From Trachythela sp. YZ-2020 (lineage: Eukaryota; Cnidaria; Anthozoa; Malacalcyonacea; Clavulariidae): a stretch of 64,000 nucleotides of DNA. The notes beneath the pieces were generated by a model that worked only from the letters and a program-made list of their open reading frames with translations, was not told where the DNA came from and did no database searches. Every line of letters starts with the position of its first letter. Within the stretch, counting starts at the first letter, position 1. Both the position numbers and the translations under genes were made by a program. Positions 11,940-22,668 of the stretch are shown here, one piece after another. The DNA lies in NCBI GenBank assembly GCA_016169945.1, contig JADLSH010000145.1:4153501-4217500 (forward strand). The letters are read 5' to 3'.

Positions 11940-14900
11940 TTATTTTTGTTCTTTGTTTAGTTTTTGTACCATTCCTCTGTAAACATCATCCTGTTCTTCA
12001 TGTAATATTAGCCGCTCAGTATTTGATGCAGTTGAAGGTATTCCAAGATCACCAGATAGGTCATAATTTGCATTCAATTCTGGATGAAGGTCTTGCGTAC
12101 CTTCAGATTCATCTTGACGCTCAATATTTTGTGTTCCTGGGGCAATAAGGTCATAGTTATCAACATTATCTTCCATATTGTTAAGTTGCTCTTGGATCTC
12201 ATTCAGGTCATCACTACAAATAGCATACTGTTTCATTTGCTCATCTATTGTATTTTTAAGTTGTAAATAGTGTTCCTGGTAAGAACAACAATTTTTTATT
12301 AAGTCGGTTATTTCATTTCTCCATGATGTGAATAACATGATCAGTTCACGGTAATGTTTCTCAGAATCAACTTCCTTGTTAAAACAGACACTTCGGATAA
12401 TTCTGGCTTTAGTTCTTTTTTTATTCTTTTGTTCACTTTCTTGTTGCTCAGTATCATCATCATCATGATTATCATCAAAATTTGTCTCAAGTGGATAGTT
12501 ATCAATGTCTAGTTCACGGGATGGTTTGATATATGGCTTACCACAAGAGTCATACCATGCAGCCCAATCAGCAAGTGACAAATTTTCAAGTTTGGCTGGT
12601 CGTTTTGTGTAACGCTTTATTAAACCAGATGCATAGACCTCATCAGAATCATCTTCCATATCGTTGATTTCTCGCATTGGTTTTAGTAACTGAACTCTAT
12701 TCTCAGGGGGTGAAGTATTTATAAATACTACTTGTCGAGAAGATTTCCTCATTGGAAGTTGCAGTACTATGTAGACTGCTTCTTGCGCACTTATTTCAAC
12801 ATTGTTTAAAAACTTATTTCCAATATCTCTCACTTGTTGCTTAATACTGGAGTTTCCCCTCCTTGCTTCTTCACAAGCAGTTCTCAATAGCTCACTCATG
12901 CCTTTCTGGGCTTTGGATATATATGATACAATGTACATTGCACATGCATATACATCAAGTACAAATTGAATGTCCATATTTGCACGCCATGCACTAAGAC
13001 ATGCAGCATTATAATTATTGATCCTTAATTCATTTGGTTTTCTTTTTAAGAATATAGTTGGTGCCTTGAGGCTGGATCGAGCAGCTAACAAATAATGTTG
13101 TTCTGTCAGTTTAAGATTAACCAACAACTGGTCAAATGTTATGTCGTCACCCTCTTTCATATCATTGAGATTTTTCTTTATCAACTTCCAAGTATCTTTA
13201 TGTTGTTCAAGTTCATTATCATTCATATCAGTATCTAATGGATATAGAATTTTGGTTGATCGCATTGGTGGTTGCGGGTAATTAAAACGACATACACTTT
13301 TGGATATCTTTCGACAAGTGTGAGAATGACGATGAACCTGCCTGTTTACAAGTGTACTAAGTAACTCTTGATCCTCAGTTGGCTTTTCACATGTTATTAT
13401 TTTATCAATGAATGAAACAACATCACAATCAAAATCTACACCAAATGTAGGAGCATTTTCTAGCCATATTAACATATGAATATGAGGTGATCCCCTTTGT
13501 TGATATTCAACTCGATAAAACCAGTCGGCAACTTTTCCTAGAGGTGCAGTTTTACTTAAAAGAAAATTTTGCAGAAACTTGTGTACTTGATAGTCAAAGT
13601 GTCTAGCACATGTCACTGGATCACTCTGAATTAATCTGCTTTTCTCTTCCCAATTGAGGTTCTCAAGTTCATTGTCAGTGTATTCTTTGTTATCAACAAG
13701 CTTACCAAGCATTCTGAGTAGATGAATCCATTGTGTTTCTGCAGAAGAGAAACTACAGAATAATGAAGCAGCACCTAACTGCCTTATCATTGCAAATATA
13801 TCCTTTTTGGCTTTTTCAAAATATGGAGGTGAACCCCTCACAGCTCTTAGAAATTTAAATCCTTGATCATGGTGAATCATGTTATCTATTGCACCTGGCT
13901 GTTTTAGGTGTCCAGCAGTAACTGTTCCACTATTTCGTTGACATTTTCTTAATGCAACTTGTGATTGCCCAAGCAAAATCTTCATTTGCAATTTCTTAGT
14001 TTTAAAGAAAATATTTTCTACACACATTGCAGCCCTTCGGTCAGACCGTCTTAATTCAGATTTGCAAATTTCACTATAATGGACATTAGTTAGTCTATTT
14101 GTATTGTCAGGTCGTTTCTGTCCAATAAATATACCAGGATATGCTAATTCCTCTGAATATCTATCCCTAAATATGCTCATAGGCCTATTGCCCTCACCAG
14201 GTGCAATATTTAGAATATGCTGGCGTTCATTATCAGTCACAAAATCAGGAGCTGTTAACATAGTGTCAGTGACTCCTGCAGGTGTTTCTGCCTCATCTTC
14301 ACTCCAGTGATCATCATCATCACATGTTAATGTTTCCTGGGTCTTACTGTCTGTATCACAGTTCAAGTTTTCTGCATTACAGTCCACTACATTTTCTGAA
14401 TCCTCTGAAGTTTGATCATCATCACATACTAAACTATTTGAATTACCTTCAAGCCAAGTATCATTGAAACTTATACCTTCCTCTTTATAAAGGTTACCAT
14501 TATTTATAAGCCATTTGGCAGCTTCTGCTACTTTGTTTGGTCTGATATTGAGTGACAAAGCTGAACTTTTGTATTGTAATCTTCTCTTAAGGTTAACTTT
14601 AATGGTGCTGGTCTCATCTGGTAACCTTGGCAACATGCTAACAGTATTAGCAACATCTGCTGGGACATTAACAATGTTTCCATTGATTTTTAGTTGTCTA
14701 CCTCTAGGAGCCTGCATTAATTTTAGGAATGCAAGTCTTGGAGCAAGCAATCTACATTCTAATTCATTTAAATCGAAAAATGAAGGCTTTTCTGGGAACT
14801 GCATCCCATTTATGGCAGCACAAGGAGGCACCTTATTGTTTTTTAAGTGCTTATTACATGTTCGACACAACCACTCAACATTGTTAACACTTTTTCTATT

Positions 14901-16124
14901 TAACAATCGTTTTTGAACACCAGGATGATTTTCCTTAAGTGTTGCAGCTGGGACGACACTATTCTTGTACCATAATTGGTCACAACAAGTGCAAATATAA
15001 AGAGGACCTTGTGAGACAAGCTCATGAAATTTGGATATTAAACTTTGTAGTGATTCACTCTCAGAAGAACGTTTTTGATTCCTATATTCCTTCATGTACT
15101 GTCTTTTCTTTCGTTTAGCCTCAGGGCTCCGTGTTTCACTAGCTCGTCTTTGTTTCATGTATTCTTTCATGTACTGTGTTTTCAGTTGCTTAGACTGAAA
15201 GCTCTGTGTTGACTGTTCAGGACTCACAGTCTCATGTTCCTTTCTGTTGCTAATACTTTGATTAATATTTATCTCAACAATTCTACTTGTATCTAATTCT
15301 TGAGGAGAATTACTTTCATTATGACAGAAACCTGACATTGAAGAACATGGCAATGTTGACACATAGTGATACTCATCTATATGACCTAAATAGACATCGG
15401 TTAGTTGCTGTGTTGATGATACTGGTTGTATTATACTGTATTCACGAAACCTTTCATGCGTCTCAGCAATAATAATTTTTAACTTAAGTTGGTCAGCTAC
15501 AGCTTGTATAATCATAGCATCACCCCATGTCCCTTGCATAGACATATTATTAAGGTATTCTAACCAAGAGTTTTCAGTATTACTTTCAATGAATCTCTCA
15601 GGATTATCTCTCATATATGCAATACCAGCTGCTCTAACTTCCAAGTGTTGTTCAGGGTTACCATATAACTGATGTGACACAGCTCGAAAGAAACAGTCAC
15701 CATCACCACCAACATCGAATGGTCTTAACTGAAAGCGTCTTAACCTTTGTTCTAGCACCACATTTGATGGCAGTCTAGTTAGACTGTTGTTTTGAACAGG
15801 ACCAGGATTTAATTCAATATCTCCCGACAACAATAGTTTCTTTTGAGATATGTGATATTGTTGGTTAGCAAAATTGTGATTAGCTGCAATCCATTGACTG
15901 CTTAGAATATTACACAAAGAATGTTTTGCTGTTTCAATGTTTTTGTGAACTAAGTTAACAGATGGTTTAAAATATCCAAATGAATTGATAAAAATATGTT
16001 CCATATGCACAAATTGAAAACAATATTGCTTGAAATTTCTAGCTATCTTGTTTAAAATAGATGACCTAGGAGCAGATCTTGCAAAATACTTCTTTAAAAA
16101 TGGTCTATTTTTTCTCTTTCTCAT
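11940..16124 (-). CDS. Helentron polyprotein N part: 2A motif, OTU peptidase, Rep
   Basis: The frame is open from 17795, but the part before about 16320 is minisatellite. A plausible start is the ATG at 16124 (MRKRKNRPFLKK). A 2A-like sequence lies at 15798-15836. The OTU peptidase spans about 15735-15345, with catalytic Cys in GDGDCFF (codon 15693-15695) and His in EYHYVS (codon 15366-15368). Two basic repeats (QYMKEYMKQRR, QYMKEYRNQKR) follow. A Cys-rich Helitron N-terminal domain (CTCCDQLWY, CRTCNKHL) comes next. The Rep domain has its HUH-like pair as HIH at 13476-13484 and the two-Tyr signature YIVSYISK at 12912-12935. Rep nicks and joins DNA ends in rolling-circle transposition; OTU enzymes cleave ubiquitin chains. 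The stop at 11940 is where the frame slips just before the helicase Walker A. Confidence 0.85.
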   Translation of the reverse strand: MRKRKNRPFLKKYFARSAPRSSILNKIARNFKQYCFQFVHMEHIFINSFGYFKPSVNLVHKNIETAKHSLCNILSSQWIAANHNFANQQYHISQKKLLLSGDIELNPGPVQNNSLTRLPSNVVLEQRLRRFQLRPFDVGGDGDCFFRAVSHQLYGNPEQHLEVRAAGIAYMRDNPERFIESNTENSWLEYLNNMSMQGTWGDAMIIQAVADQLKLKIIIAETHERFREYSIIQPVSSTQQLTDVYLGHIDEYHYVSTLPCSSMSGFCHNESNSPQELDTSRIVEININQSISNRKEHETVSPEQSTQSFQSKQLKTQYMKEYMKQRRASETRSPEAKRKKRQYMKEYRNQKRSSESESLQSLISKFHELVSQGPLYICTCCDQLWYKNSVVPAATLKENHPGVQKRLLNRKSVNNVEWLCRTCNKHLKNNKVPPCAAINGMQFPEKPSFFDLNELECRLLAPRLAFLKLMQAPRGRQLKINGNIVNVPADVANTVSMLPRLPDETSTIKVNLKRRLQYKSSALSLNIRPNKVAEAAKWLINNGNLYKEEGISFNDTWLEGNSNSLVCDDDQTSEDSENVVDCNAENLNCDTDSKTQETLTCDDDDHWSEDEAETPAGVTDTMLTAPDFVTDNERQHILNIAPGEGNRPMSIFRDRYSEELAYPGIFIGQKRPDNTNRLTNVHYSEICKSELRRSDRRAAMCVENIFFKTKKLQMKILLGQSQVALRKCQRNSGTVTAGHLKQPGAIDNMIHHDQGFKFLRAVRGSPPYFEKAKKDIFAMIRQLGAASLFCSFSSAETQWIHLLRMLGKLVDNKEYTDNELENLNWEEKSRLIQSDPVTCARHFDYQVHKFLQNFLLSKTAPLGKVADWFYRVEYQQRGSPHIHMLIWLENAPTFGVDFDCDVVSFIDKIITCEKPTEDQELLSTLVNRQVHRHSHTCRKISKSVCRFNYPQPPMRSTKILYPLDTDMNDNELEQHKDTWKLIKKNLNDMKEGDDITFDQLLVNLKLTEQHYLLAARSSLKAPTIFLKRKPNELRINNYNAACLSAWRANMDIQFVLDVYACAMYIVSYISKAQKGMSELLRTACEEARRGNSSIKQQVRDIGNKFLNNVEISAQEAVYIVLQLPMRKSSRQVVFINTSPPENRVQLLKPMREINDMEDDSDEVYASGLIKRYTKRPAKLENLSLADWAAWYDSCGKPYIKPSRELDIDNYPLETNFDDNHDDDDTEQQESEQKNKKRTKARIIRSVCFNKEVDSEKHYRELIMLFTSWRNEITDLIKNCCSYQEHYLQLKNTIDEQMKQYAICSDDLNEIQEQLNNMEDNVDNYDLIAPGTQNIERQDESEGTQDLHPELNANYDLSGDLGIPSTASNTERLILHEEQDDVYRGMVQKLNKEQK
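15798..15836 (-). other. 2A-like ribosome-skipping motif
   Basis: The minus strand reads LLLSGDIELNPGP in the Helentron frame, an exact fit to the D(V/I)ExNPGP 2A consensus. The skip would fall between Gly (15801-15803) and Pro (15798-15800), about 20 residues before the OTU domain. 2A motifs are known in several APE-type LINEs and other invertebrate repeats. Function here is inferred from sequence only. Confidence 0.85.
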
Positions 16125-16329
16125 AGCTAATATAATTCTCTTTACAGGTAACCTAGAAGGTGCACGGTCTCTAGATCGCTTGCCATTTGGTTGTTTAGTT
16201 AATTTCCGTACAGTCGATCTGCAACTACATACACAATGATCTGTATTTATACACTCAATATAGCTATTGTGGGTACGATATAGATGTACCATGTCATATC
16301 TATTTTGCTGGTGAATTACATCAGATTTC

Positions 16330-17755
16330 GTTAATTGTTTCAGAAGAGATTGTTTTGATCTCCGAAGAGATTGATTTGATCTCCGAAGAGACTGACTTGA
16401 TCTCCAAAGAGATTGTTTTGATCTCCGAAGAGACTGATTTGATCTCCGAAGAGATTGTTTTGGTCTCCGAAGAGACTGATTTGATCTCCGAAGAGACTGA
16501 CTTGATCTCCAAAGAGATTGTTTTGATCTCCGAAGAGACTGTTTTGATCTCCAAAGAGATTGTTTTGATCTCCGAAGAGACTGATTTGATCTCCGAAGAG
16601 ATTGTTTTGGTCTCCGAAGAGACTGACTTGATCTCCGAAGAGACTGTTTTGATCTCCGAAGAGATTGTTTTGATCTCCGAAGAGATTGTTTTGATCTCCG
16701 AAGAGATTGTTTTGATCTCCGAAGAGATTGATTTGATCTCCGAAGAGATTGTTTTGATCTCCGAAGAGACTGTTTTGATCTCTGAAGAGACTGTTTTGAT
16801 CTCCGAAGAGATTGATTTGATCTCCGAAGAGATTGTTTTGATCTCCGAAGAGACTGATTTGATCTCCGAAGAGATTGTTTTGATCTCCGAAGAGATTGTT
16901 TTGATCTCCGAAGAGACTGATTTGATCTCCGAAGAGATTGTTTTGATCTCCGAAGAGATTGTTTTGGTCTCCGAAGAGACTGATTTGCCCTCCGAAGAGG
17001 TTTATTTGGCCTCCGAAGAGGTTGATTTGCCCTCCGAAGAGGTTTATTTGCCCTCCGAAGAGGTTGATTTGCCCTCCGAAGATGTTTATTTGCCCTCCAA
17101 AGAGGTTGATCTCCGAAGAGACTGTTTTGATCTCCGAAGAGATTGTTTTGATCTCCAAAGAGATTGTTTTGATCTCCGAAGAGACTGATTTGATCTCCGA
17201 AGAGATTGTTTTGGTCTCCGAAGAGACTGACTTGATCTCCGAAGAGACTGTTTTGATCTCCGAAGAGATTGTTTTGATCTCCGAAGAGATTGTTTTGATC
17301 TCCGAAGAGATTGTTTTGATCTCCGAAGAGATTGATTTGATCTCCGAAGAGATTGTTTTGATCTCCGAAGAGACTGTTTTGATCTCTGAAGAGACTGTTT
17401 TGATCTCCGAAGAGATTGATTTGATCTCCGAAGAGATTGTTTTGATCTCCGAAGAGACTGATTTGATCTCCGAAGAGATTGTTTTGATCTCCGAAGAGAT
17501 TGTTTTGATCTCCGAAGAGACTGATTTGATCTCCGAAGAGATTGTTTTGATCTCCGAAGAGATTGTTTTGGTCTCCGAAGAGACTGATTTGCCCTCCGAA
17601 GAGGTTTATTTGGCCTCCGAAGAGGTTGATTTGCCCTCCGAAGAGGTTGATTTGCCCTCCGAAGAGGTTTATTTGCCCTCCGAAGAGGTTGATTTGCCCT
17701 CCGAAGATGTTTATTTGCCCTCCAAAGAGGTTGATTTGCCCTCCGAAGTGGTTGG
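16330..17755 (-). repeat. 21-bp coding minisatellite with a 604-bp internal duplication
   Basis: About 67 copies of a 21-bp unit of the type ATCTCCGAAGAGATTGTTTTG. On the minus strand it encodes seven-residue repeats (NLFGDQI/NLFGGQI in one phase, QSLRRSK/QPLRRAN in another). A 5-base deletion at about 17105-17115 switches the phase. The block 16549 onward recurs 604 bases later (from 17153), which is 29 units minus those 5 bases, so a segmental duplication is evident. Because the unit has no stop in several frames, long open frames appear on both strands. Whether it is translated is unknown; the 2A motif downstream would detach it from the enzyme. Confidence 0.9.
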
Positions 17756-17862
17756 TTCTTTGCCAAAACGACAAACATGGCTCCATACAACTCACAGAAT
17801 CTGCTGTAATTCACACAATTACTTACCAAACAAGGATAAGTTTCCATTTCAATTGGCGACAA

Positions 17863-20674
17863 AGTAAGGATAATTTCTCAAGTAAAACGTCGAGACAACG
17901 GGACAACTTTTCAAGGTAAAATCAAGATATTTTCCGAAGCAAAAATGGCGAACACTCGGAACTAAAATCAAGATATTTTCCAAAGCAAAAATGGCGAACA
18001 CTCGGAATACCTTAAAAACACGAGGTCAAATGAAGATGAAAGCTAATCGCTGATTGGCTTATATAAGCTCGTCGCTGAATGGCTACAAGCTAACGCACTC
18101 GCACGATGACAATATATCTGCATTCGCAGATACAAAAATAGGTACGCAAAGCGTACATGTATCTGCGCATGTGTATTTGCATAGATGTCAATACACGAGG
18201 TCAATATCACTCAATGAGTGGATGAACATTTATGTTGCTTTTAAAAAACTGTGCACAAAAGGACGAAGGTCTATAGCCCATGGGAGCAATTTTTAAAACA
18301 ATTGTGAAACCTTAAGATTTTAGTCTTTTATACTTGAGAATAAAGGTTATGTTAGCAGCACTATTTACACACCACATATAAATATTACATACCATCAACT
18401 CATTTAGTCCCCTAGTCACAACAGTTTGGGAAAGAAATGCCAAATTGTGCTTATATCTTTATACCAATCAAATATCAAAAGTAAATTTAATATAAGATGA
18501 TGTTGACGATTGAAATAACAAACAATGACCATGAACTATTGTCGATATGACCCAAATAGTGTTGAAAATAAATATGGCTTTATTTTAACACTTTTGTGAG
18601 TGAACTTTGTCGAAATGTGATGTTGACTATTGAAATGAAAAACAATGACCATAAACAATTGTCGATTTGACCCAAATAGTGTTGAGAATAAATATGGCAT
18701 TATCTTAACACTTTTATGAGTGAACTTTGTCGAAATAGAAGCTCGAATAATGCAGGATATTCGTACAATATTTAAAAAGGCGCACCACAATCACATATAA
18801 ATATTACATACCATCAACTCGTTTCGTCCCCCTAGTCAAAGCAGTTTGGGAAAGAAATGCCAAACTGTGCTTATATCTTTATACCAATTAAAAATCTCAA
18901 AAGTATAAGGTGATGTTGACTATCGAAATGACAATTCGATTTGACGATTTTGAGACAAATAGTGTTGGGAATAAATATTGCATTATTTTAACACTTTTAT
19001 GAGTTAACTTTGTCAAAATAAAAGCTCGAATAATGCAGGATATTCGTACAATATTTAAAAAGGCTTACCTTGTTTCCTGATTCAAATGATATTGATATAT
19101 AGCAGGTCAAGTAAAGTAAATACTTTGTGTAAATTGACGAATCATTTTCACAGCGTAAAATGCGACCAACCACTTCCAATACTCCCTCGACTCTTGCCAT
19201 GTTCAAAACAATATACAAAATTAAAATTATCGTTGGTTTGATGCATAATTTTCACCGTCAAATTAAAAATTTTACTCATGTTTACAATTTTCGCCCTTCA
19301 GTAGTCCGCCATCTTGAAATAATCAACATCAATGGTCGATTTGTAAGCTAATCGCTGATTGGCTGATATAAGCTCGTCGCTGAATGGCTACAAGCTAACT
19401 TTACATTAACATACAAGTCGATAGCATTATATCTGCTACGCAGATACAAAAATAGGTACGCTAAGCGTACATGTATCTGCTCATGGTGATGCCACAGTTT
19501 CCCATGAAGGAGTAATATTCAACAATAGCTAGCAATTTCGTAATTACGGGCGCCATTTTGCAAAGGGGGTAAACACAATAAAGCAACAATAGCATGACTC
19601 TAGGGACAAGTATTCCCATTGGGGCGATGTGTATATAGTTACTACGGCTGGAAGAGCCAAGCCATAGGTTTAATATGCCCCTGTCTGTTTCGTTTCGTCA
19701 TCGTCGTCCTCGTGTTTTTTTGGGGGTGTCACAAACTTGCACTCCCCCGGTCACCCAAGTCATCCACACAAAACGCATGCAATTTTGTTGTCAATCTTGT
19801 GTGCATCTTTATAGAATAATTGCGCATTTTGAGTTACGTACTTGTGTTTTAACCAGATCAATAACGCATCGAGGGAACGATACGACAAATGCAATACGAT
19901 CGAGAAACGTACAAATGATGCTGATATTCGTCACGCACCATGTAAAATATTCGACATACTTCAGTCTATATGAGGGTATTATATTTCCAACAACAAACAT
20001 TGTGCCTTCAAGAAGTTTGAGCCGTACATGGGTATTTATTTGTATTTGTGGGAAACTAAAGAGAAACTAGAAACTTACATTAACTTGTAATACATACCCT
20101 AGTCACAACATTTTGGGAAACAAAACCTGTGGGCCTGTGCCTATATCTTTATACCAATCAAATATCAAAATTGACTACGGAAATGTCAAATAAAGACCAT
20201 GCACTATTGTCGATTTGACCCAAATAGTGTTGAGAATAGAAATGGCATGATTTTAATACTTTTATGAGCGAACTTCATCTAAATAAACGTTCGAATATTG
20301 CAGAATATTCGTACAATATTTAGAAAGGCTCACCTAGCTTGTTTCTTGTTCAAATGACATTGATATATAGCAGGTCAAGTCAAGTCAATCTGTTTTGTAA
20401 ATCGGCAAATCATTTCCAGTTTTTTCCATGACTCCCTCAACATTTTCCATATTCAAAATAGTACAGCAAATAAAAAATTCGTTAGTTTGATGTATAATTT
20501 TCTACGTAACATTAAAAACATGCTCATGTTTACAATGTTCGCCCTTCAGTAGTCCGCCATCTTGAAATAGTCATTATCATTCCAGTTATACATAGAGATC
20601 AAAGAGTAGCAATATAATTACGTCATTTTAAGATACCTGTCGCTGATTGGCTGCAAGCTAACAGCTAACAGCAA
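17863..20674. repeat. Non-coding region of diverged direct repeats
   Basis: No gene is supported. A 45-bp unit ending in AAAATGGCGAACACTCGGAA is duplicated at about 17930-18010. A block with GTTTGGGAAAGAAATGCC and ATATCTTTATACCAAT occurs at 18400-18480, 18820-18895 and (diverged) 20100-20165. A ~117-bp unit with GACCCAAATAGTGTTG is tandem at 18500-18740 and recurs at 18950 and 20215. The phrase CGCCCTTCAGTAGTCCGCC occurs at 19290 and 20540. ATAAGCTCGTCGCTGAATGG plus the palindromic repeat recurs at 18064 and 19368. The pattern is that of one ~0.6-1 kb repeat copied three times. Confidence 0.65.
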
Positions 20675-20682
20675 ACAGCCAA

Positions 20683-21304
20683 CAGTGAACTCAATTTGGT
20701 TACCTGGAACGATAACTGGCGGTGAAAAGTGAAGCCAAAATAACAGTGCCTACGCCATCAAACGTGATTGATTTCACAACGGCCAAAGTTCAAAATAAGT
20801 TCATGAAAATAGAAAAAAAACTTGAAAAGCTGTTAAAACCTGCACGATAGCTTATTTTATCCCATACTTTTATGGCTTTCATAAACTTTTTGCACAAACT
20901 AGCTTATACGGCTTATACGACTGACAAAAAACAACATATTTTCGCTGTTTGAACAACACTGAGAAAACTAACTTACTTCAGTCACTCAGTGACAAAGATA
21001 TGTTTTCCTCCTAGTTTTCCTTCTGTAATCTTTTTAGCCAGTTACAAAGTAGAAACTACTTCGATTTGCAAAAAAACTGTTGTTTTTTAAAAAAATAACA
21101 CAAAAATAGAGTTTACGTACGGACCGCGCAGTAAATAAGTTGTGGGGGACTGAAACTGACGTACGGACCGCGTGAAATTGACTTTTGAGGGACTGAAACT
21201 GACGTACGGACCGCGTAAAAAGACTGGGATTTAGGCTTCACTTTTTTCCGCCTGAATGATTGAATGTTGTCGTTCCAGATATTAGAAATTTATGGAGTTC
21301 ACTG
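20683..21304. mobile_element. Non-autonomous hAT element (622 bp) with 8-bp target duplication
   Basis: The ends are CAGTGAACTC and GAGTTCACTG, followed inward by further complementary blocks (CTGGAACGA, GTGAAGCC). ACAGCCAA occurs immediately outside both ends (20675-20682 and 21305-21312). CAG termini with an 8-bp duplication are diagnostic for hAT. Inside, GACGTACGGACCGCG-type units repeat three times between 21115 and 21220. No coding sequence. Confidence 0.9.
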
Positions 21305-21349
21305 ACAGCCAACAGCTAACAGCACGATGGCAATATATCTGCATTCGCA

Positions 21350-21598
21350 GATACAAAAATGAACTGTTTCCAAATATAGAACTGAACTGTGTAAATACAA
21401 AACTGAACTGTGTTATTATGAAAATCTAAAACTGAACTGTGTCAAAATGTAGAACTGATCATCAAAAATTTATAACTGAACTGTGTCAAAATTAAAACTG
21501 AACTGTTTTAAAATGTAAAACAGAACTGCCAAATACAAAACTGAACTGTCTAAAAATCAGAATTGAACTGTCTAAAAATCAGAATTGAACTGTGAGCC
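21350..21598. repeat. Imperfect minisatellite, AACTGAACTGTG units
   Basis: About ten diverged units of roughly 20-24 bases built around AAAACTGAACTGTGTCAAAAT. It begins right after a partial copy of the palindromic repeat (ATTCGCAGATACAAAAATGAACTG), and the same pairing is seen at 5961-6015. Confidence 0.75.
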
Positions 21599-21904
21599 TT
21601 CTGGGCCATCGTACAAAATGCGTGAATACAATGTACTCCGTTATTAATATGATGACGTTTTTGTTCGCCAGCAATAGTTCGAAGCAAGTTCAAGCAACGA
21701 AGCAACGAAGTTTATTACTATTTTCTCATTAGTATTTTAGAATCGATATTTTCCCGCCTTTTTTGCAATTTTGTGTTAGAACCAGGCCTGGATCGGGCAC
21801 CAACAAAACGTGTTAAAATCAATCACAAAAATGACCTATTTTAGTTTCCAAAATGATGCATGCAGGATAAAAAAAACGATTTTCAAAGTGCATAAAACAC
21901 CCCA

Positions 21905-22420
21905 GTATCACAGAGTAGACACTATAAAGAGGCCTCACTGTGTATCAAATCCTAATGTTTTGAGCGTAACCGATGCTTAGCCAGTGCGCAAAGGAGAGGC
22001 TTTCACCCCCCCGAAAACATTCAAAATGGAGGGCATTTTTAGACGTAAAAATTCGAGTTAACTATTTAATGTTGTTCATCACAACTTCAGTCAAGGTAAA
22101 CCGTTATAAAGAAAATAACAAGGGTCTCTTATGCCGGTTATTTTCCGAAAATATCGGCCGCCATCTTGTTCGGGGGGGTGAATGCCTCTCGTTACCGCAC
22201 TGGCTAGGAACATGGCGGCCGGCCGATAATTTAAGAAAATAAAGAAAAAAAACAAATTCTGGAGAGTAATGTCATTTTGAAATTCAAAATATGAATAAAA
22301 CAAGACGAGTTTGAGAGACTGTAAATTTTCCACTCTATTTTAAAGTCATCATCAGACAGAATAGCGGCCGGTTACGCATTTTGCCTGAAGTGAAACCTCT
22401 GTATAGTGTCTACTCTGTGA
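21905..22420. mobile_element. Foldback element with nested inverted repeats
   Basis: CACAGAGTAGACACTATA near 21909 pairs with TATAGTGTCTACTCTGTG near 22403. A second pair, AGCCAGTGCG to CACCCCCCCGAA (21975-22012) with its complement at 22167-22206, lies inside. No coding capacity and no clear target duplication. Confidence 0.6.
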
Positions 22421-22428
22421 CACTATTC

Positions 22429-22449
22429 CAGTGAACTCAGAGTTCACTG
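22429..22449. mobile_element. 21-bp hAT remnant: two termini fused
   Basis: CAGTGAACTC, one A, then GAGTTCACTG: the exact terminal decamers of the hAT element at 20683-21304 with the interior gone. CACTATTC flanks it directly on both sides (22421-22428 and 22450-22457), an intact 8-bp target duplication. It sits at the right edge of the preceding foldback element. Confidence 0.85.
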
Positions 22450-22668
22450 CACTATTCTTGACATGGCAAGGTTTCTCCAGAGTTCACTCGCCCCAGTCTT
22501 TTACGCCGACCTATGTATAGTCGAGATCGAGATCTTGCGTCTGTCAACCGTCTGTCAGTTGTCGGAATTCCGGGCAGAAAGTCGAGCTCAAGGAGAATTT
22601 TTAAAATGGGGGGAGAGGGCGAGAAAATATTGTATTGCACGCGCATGTTTTGTTCCATGTGATCTGCA

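Larger units (their letters stand above)
9973..17862 (-). mobile_element. Helentron-type rolling-circle transposon, autonomous-type but decayed
   Basis: Read on the minus strand the order is: repetitive N-terminus, 2A-like motif, OTU cysteine peptidase, Helitron N-terminal domain, HUH-type Rep, PIF1-like helicase, APE-type endonuclease. A Rep-helicase with a C-terminal endonuclease marks the Helentron (Helitron2) branch rather than canonical Helitrons, and OTU domains are known in that branch. Single-base frame changes near 11940, 11350 and 10660 break an otherwise continuous polyprotein. The outer ends were not found; the coordinates are those of the coding part. Confidence 0.8.

Noticed and set aside
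16330..17755. Possible CRISPR-like array
   Set aside because: Units are directly adjacent with no spacers and the DNA is animal; it is a minisatellite.
16355..17919. Long plus-strand and additional minus-strand open frames over the minisatellite
   Set aside because: They are by-products of a 21-bp unit without stop codons in several frames; only the minus-strand frame that joins the Helentron protein has any support.
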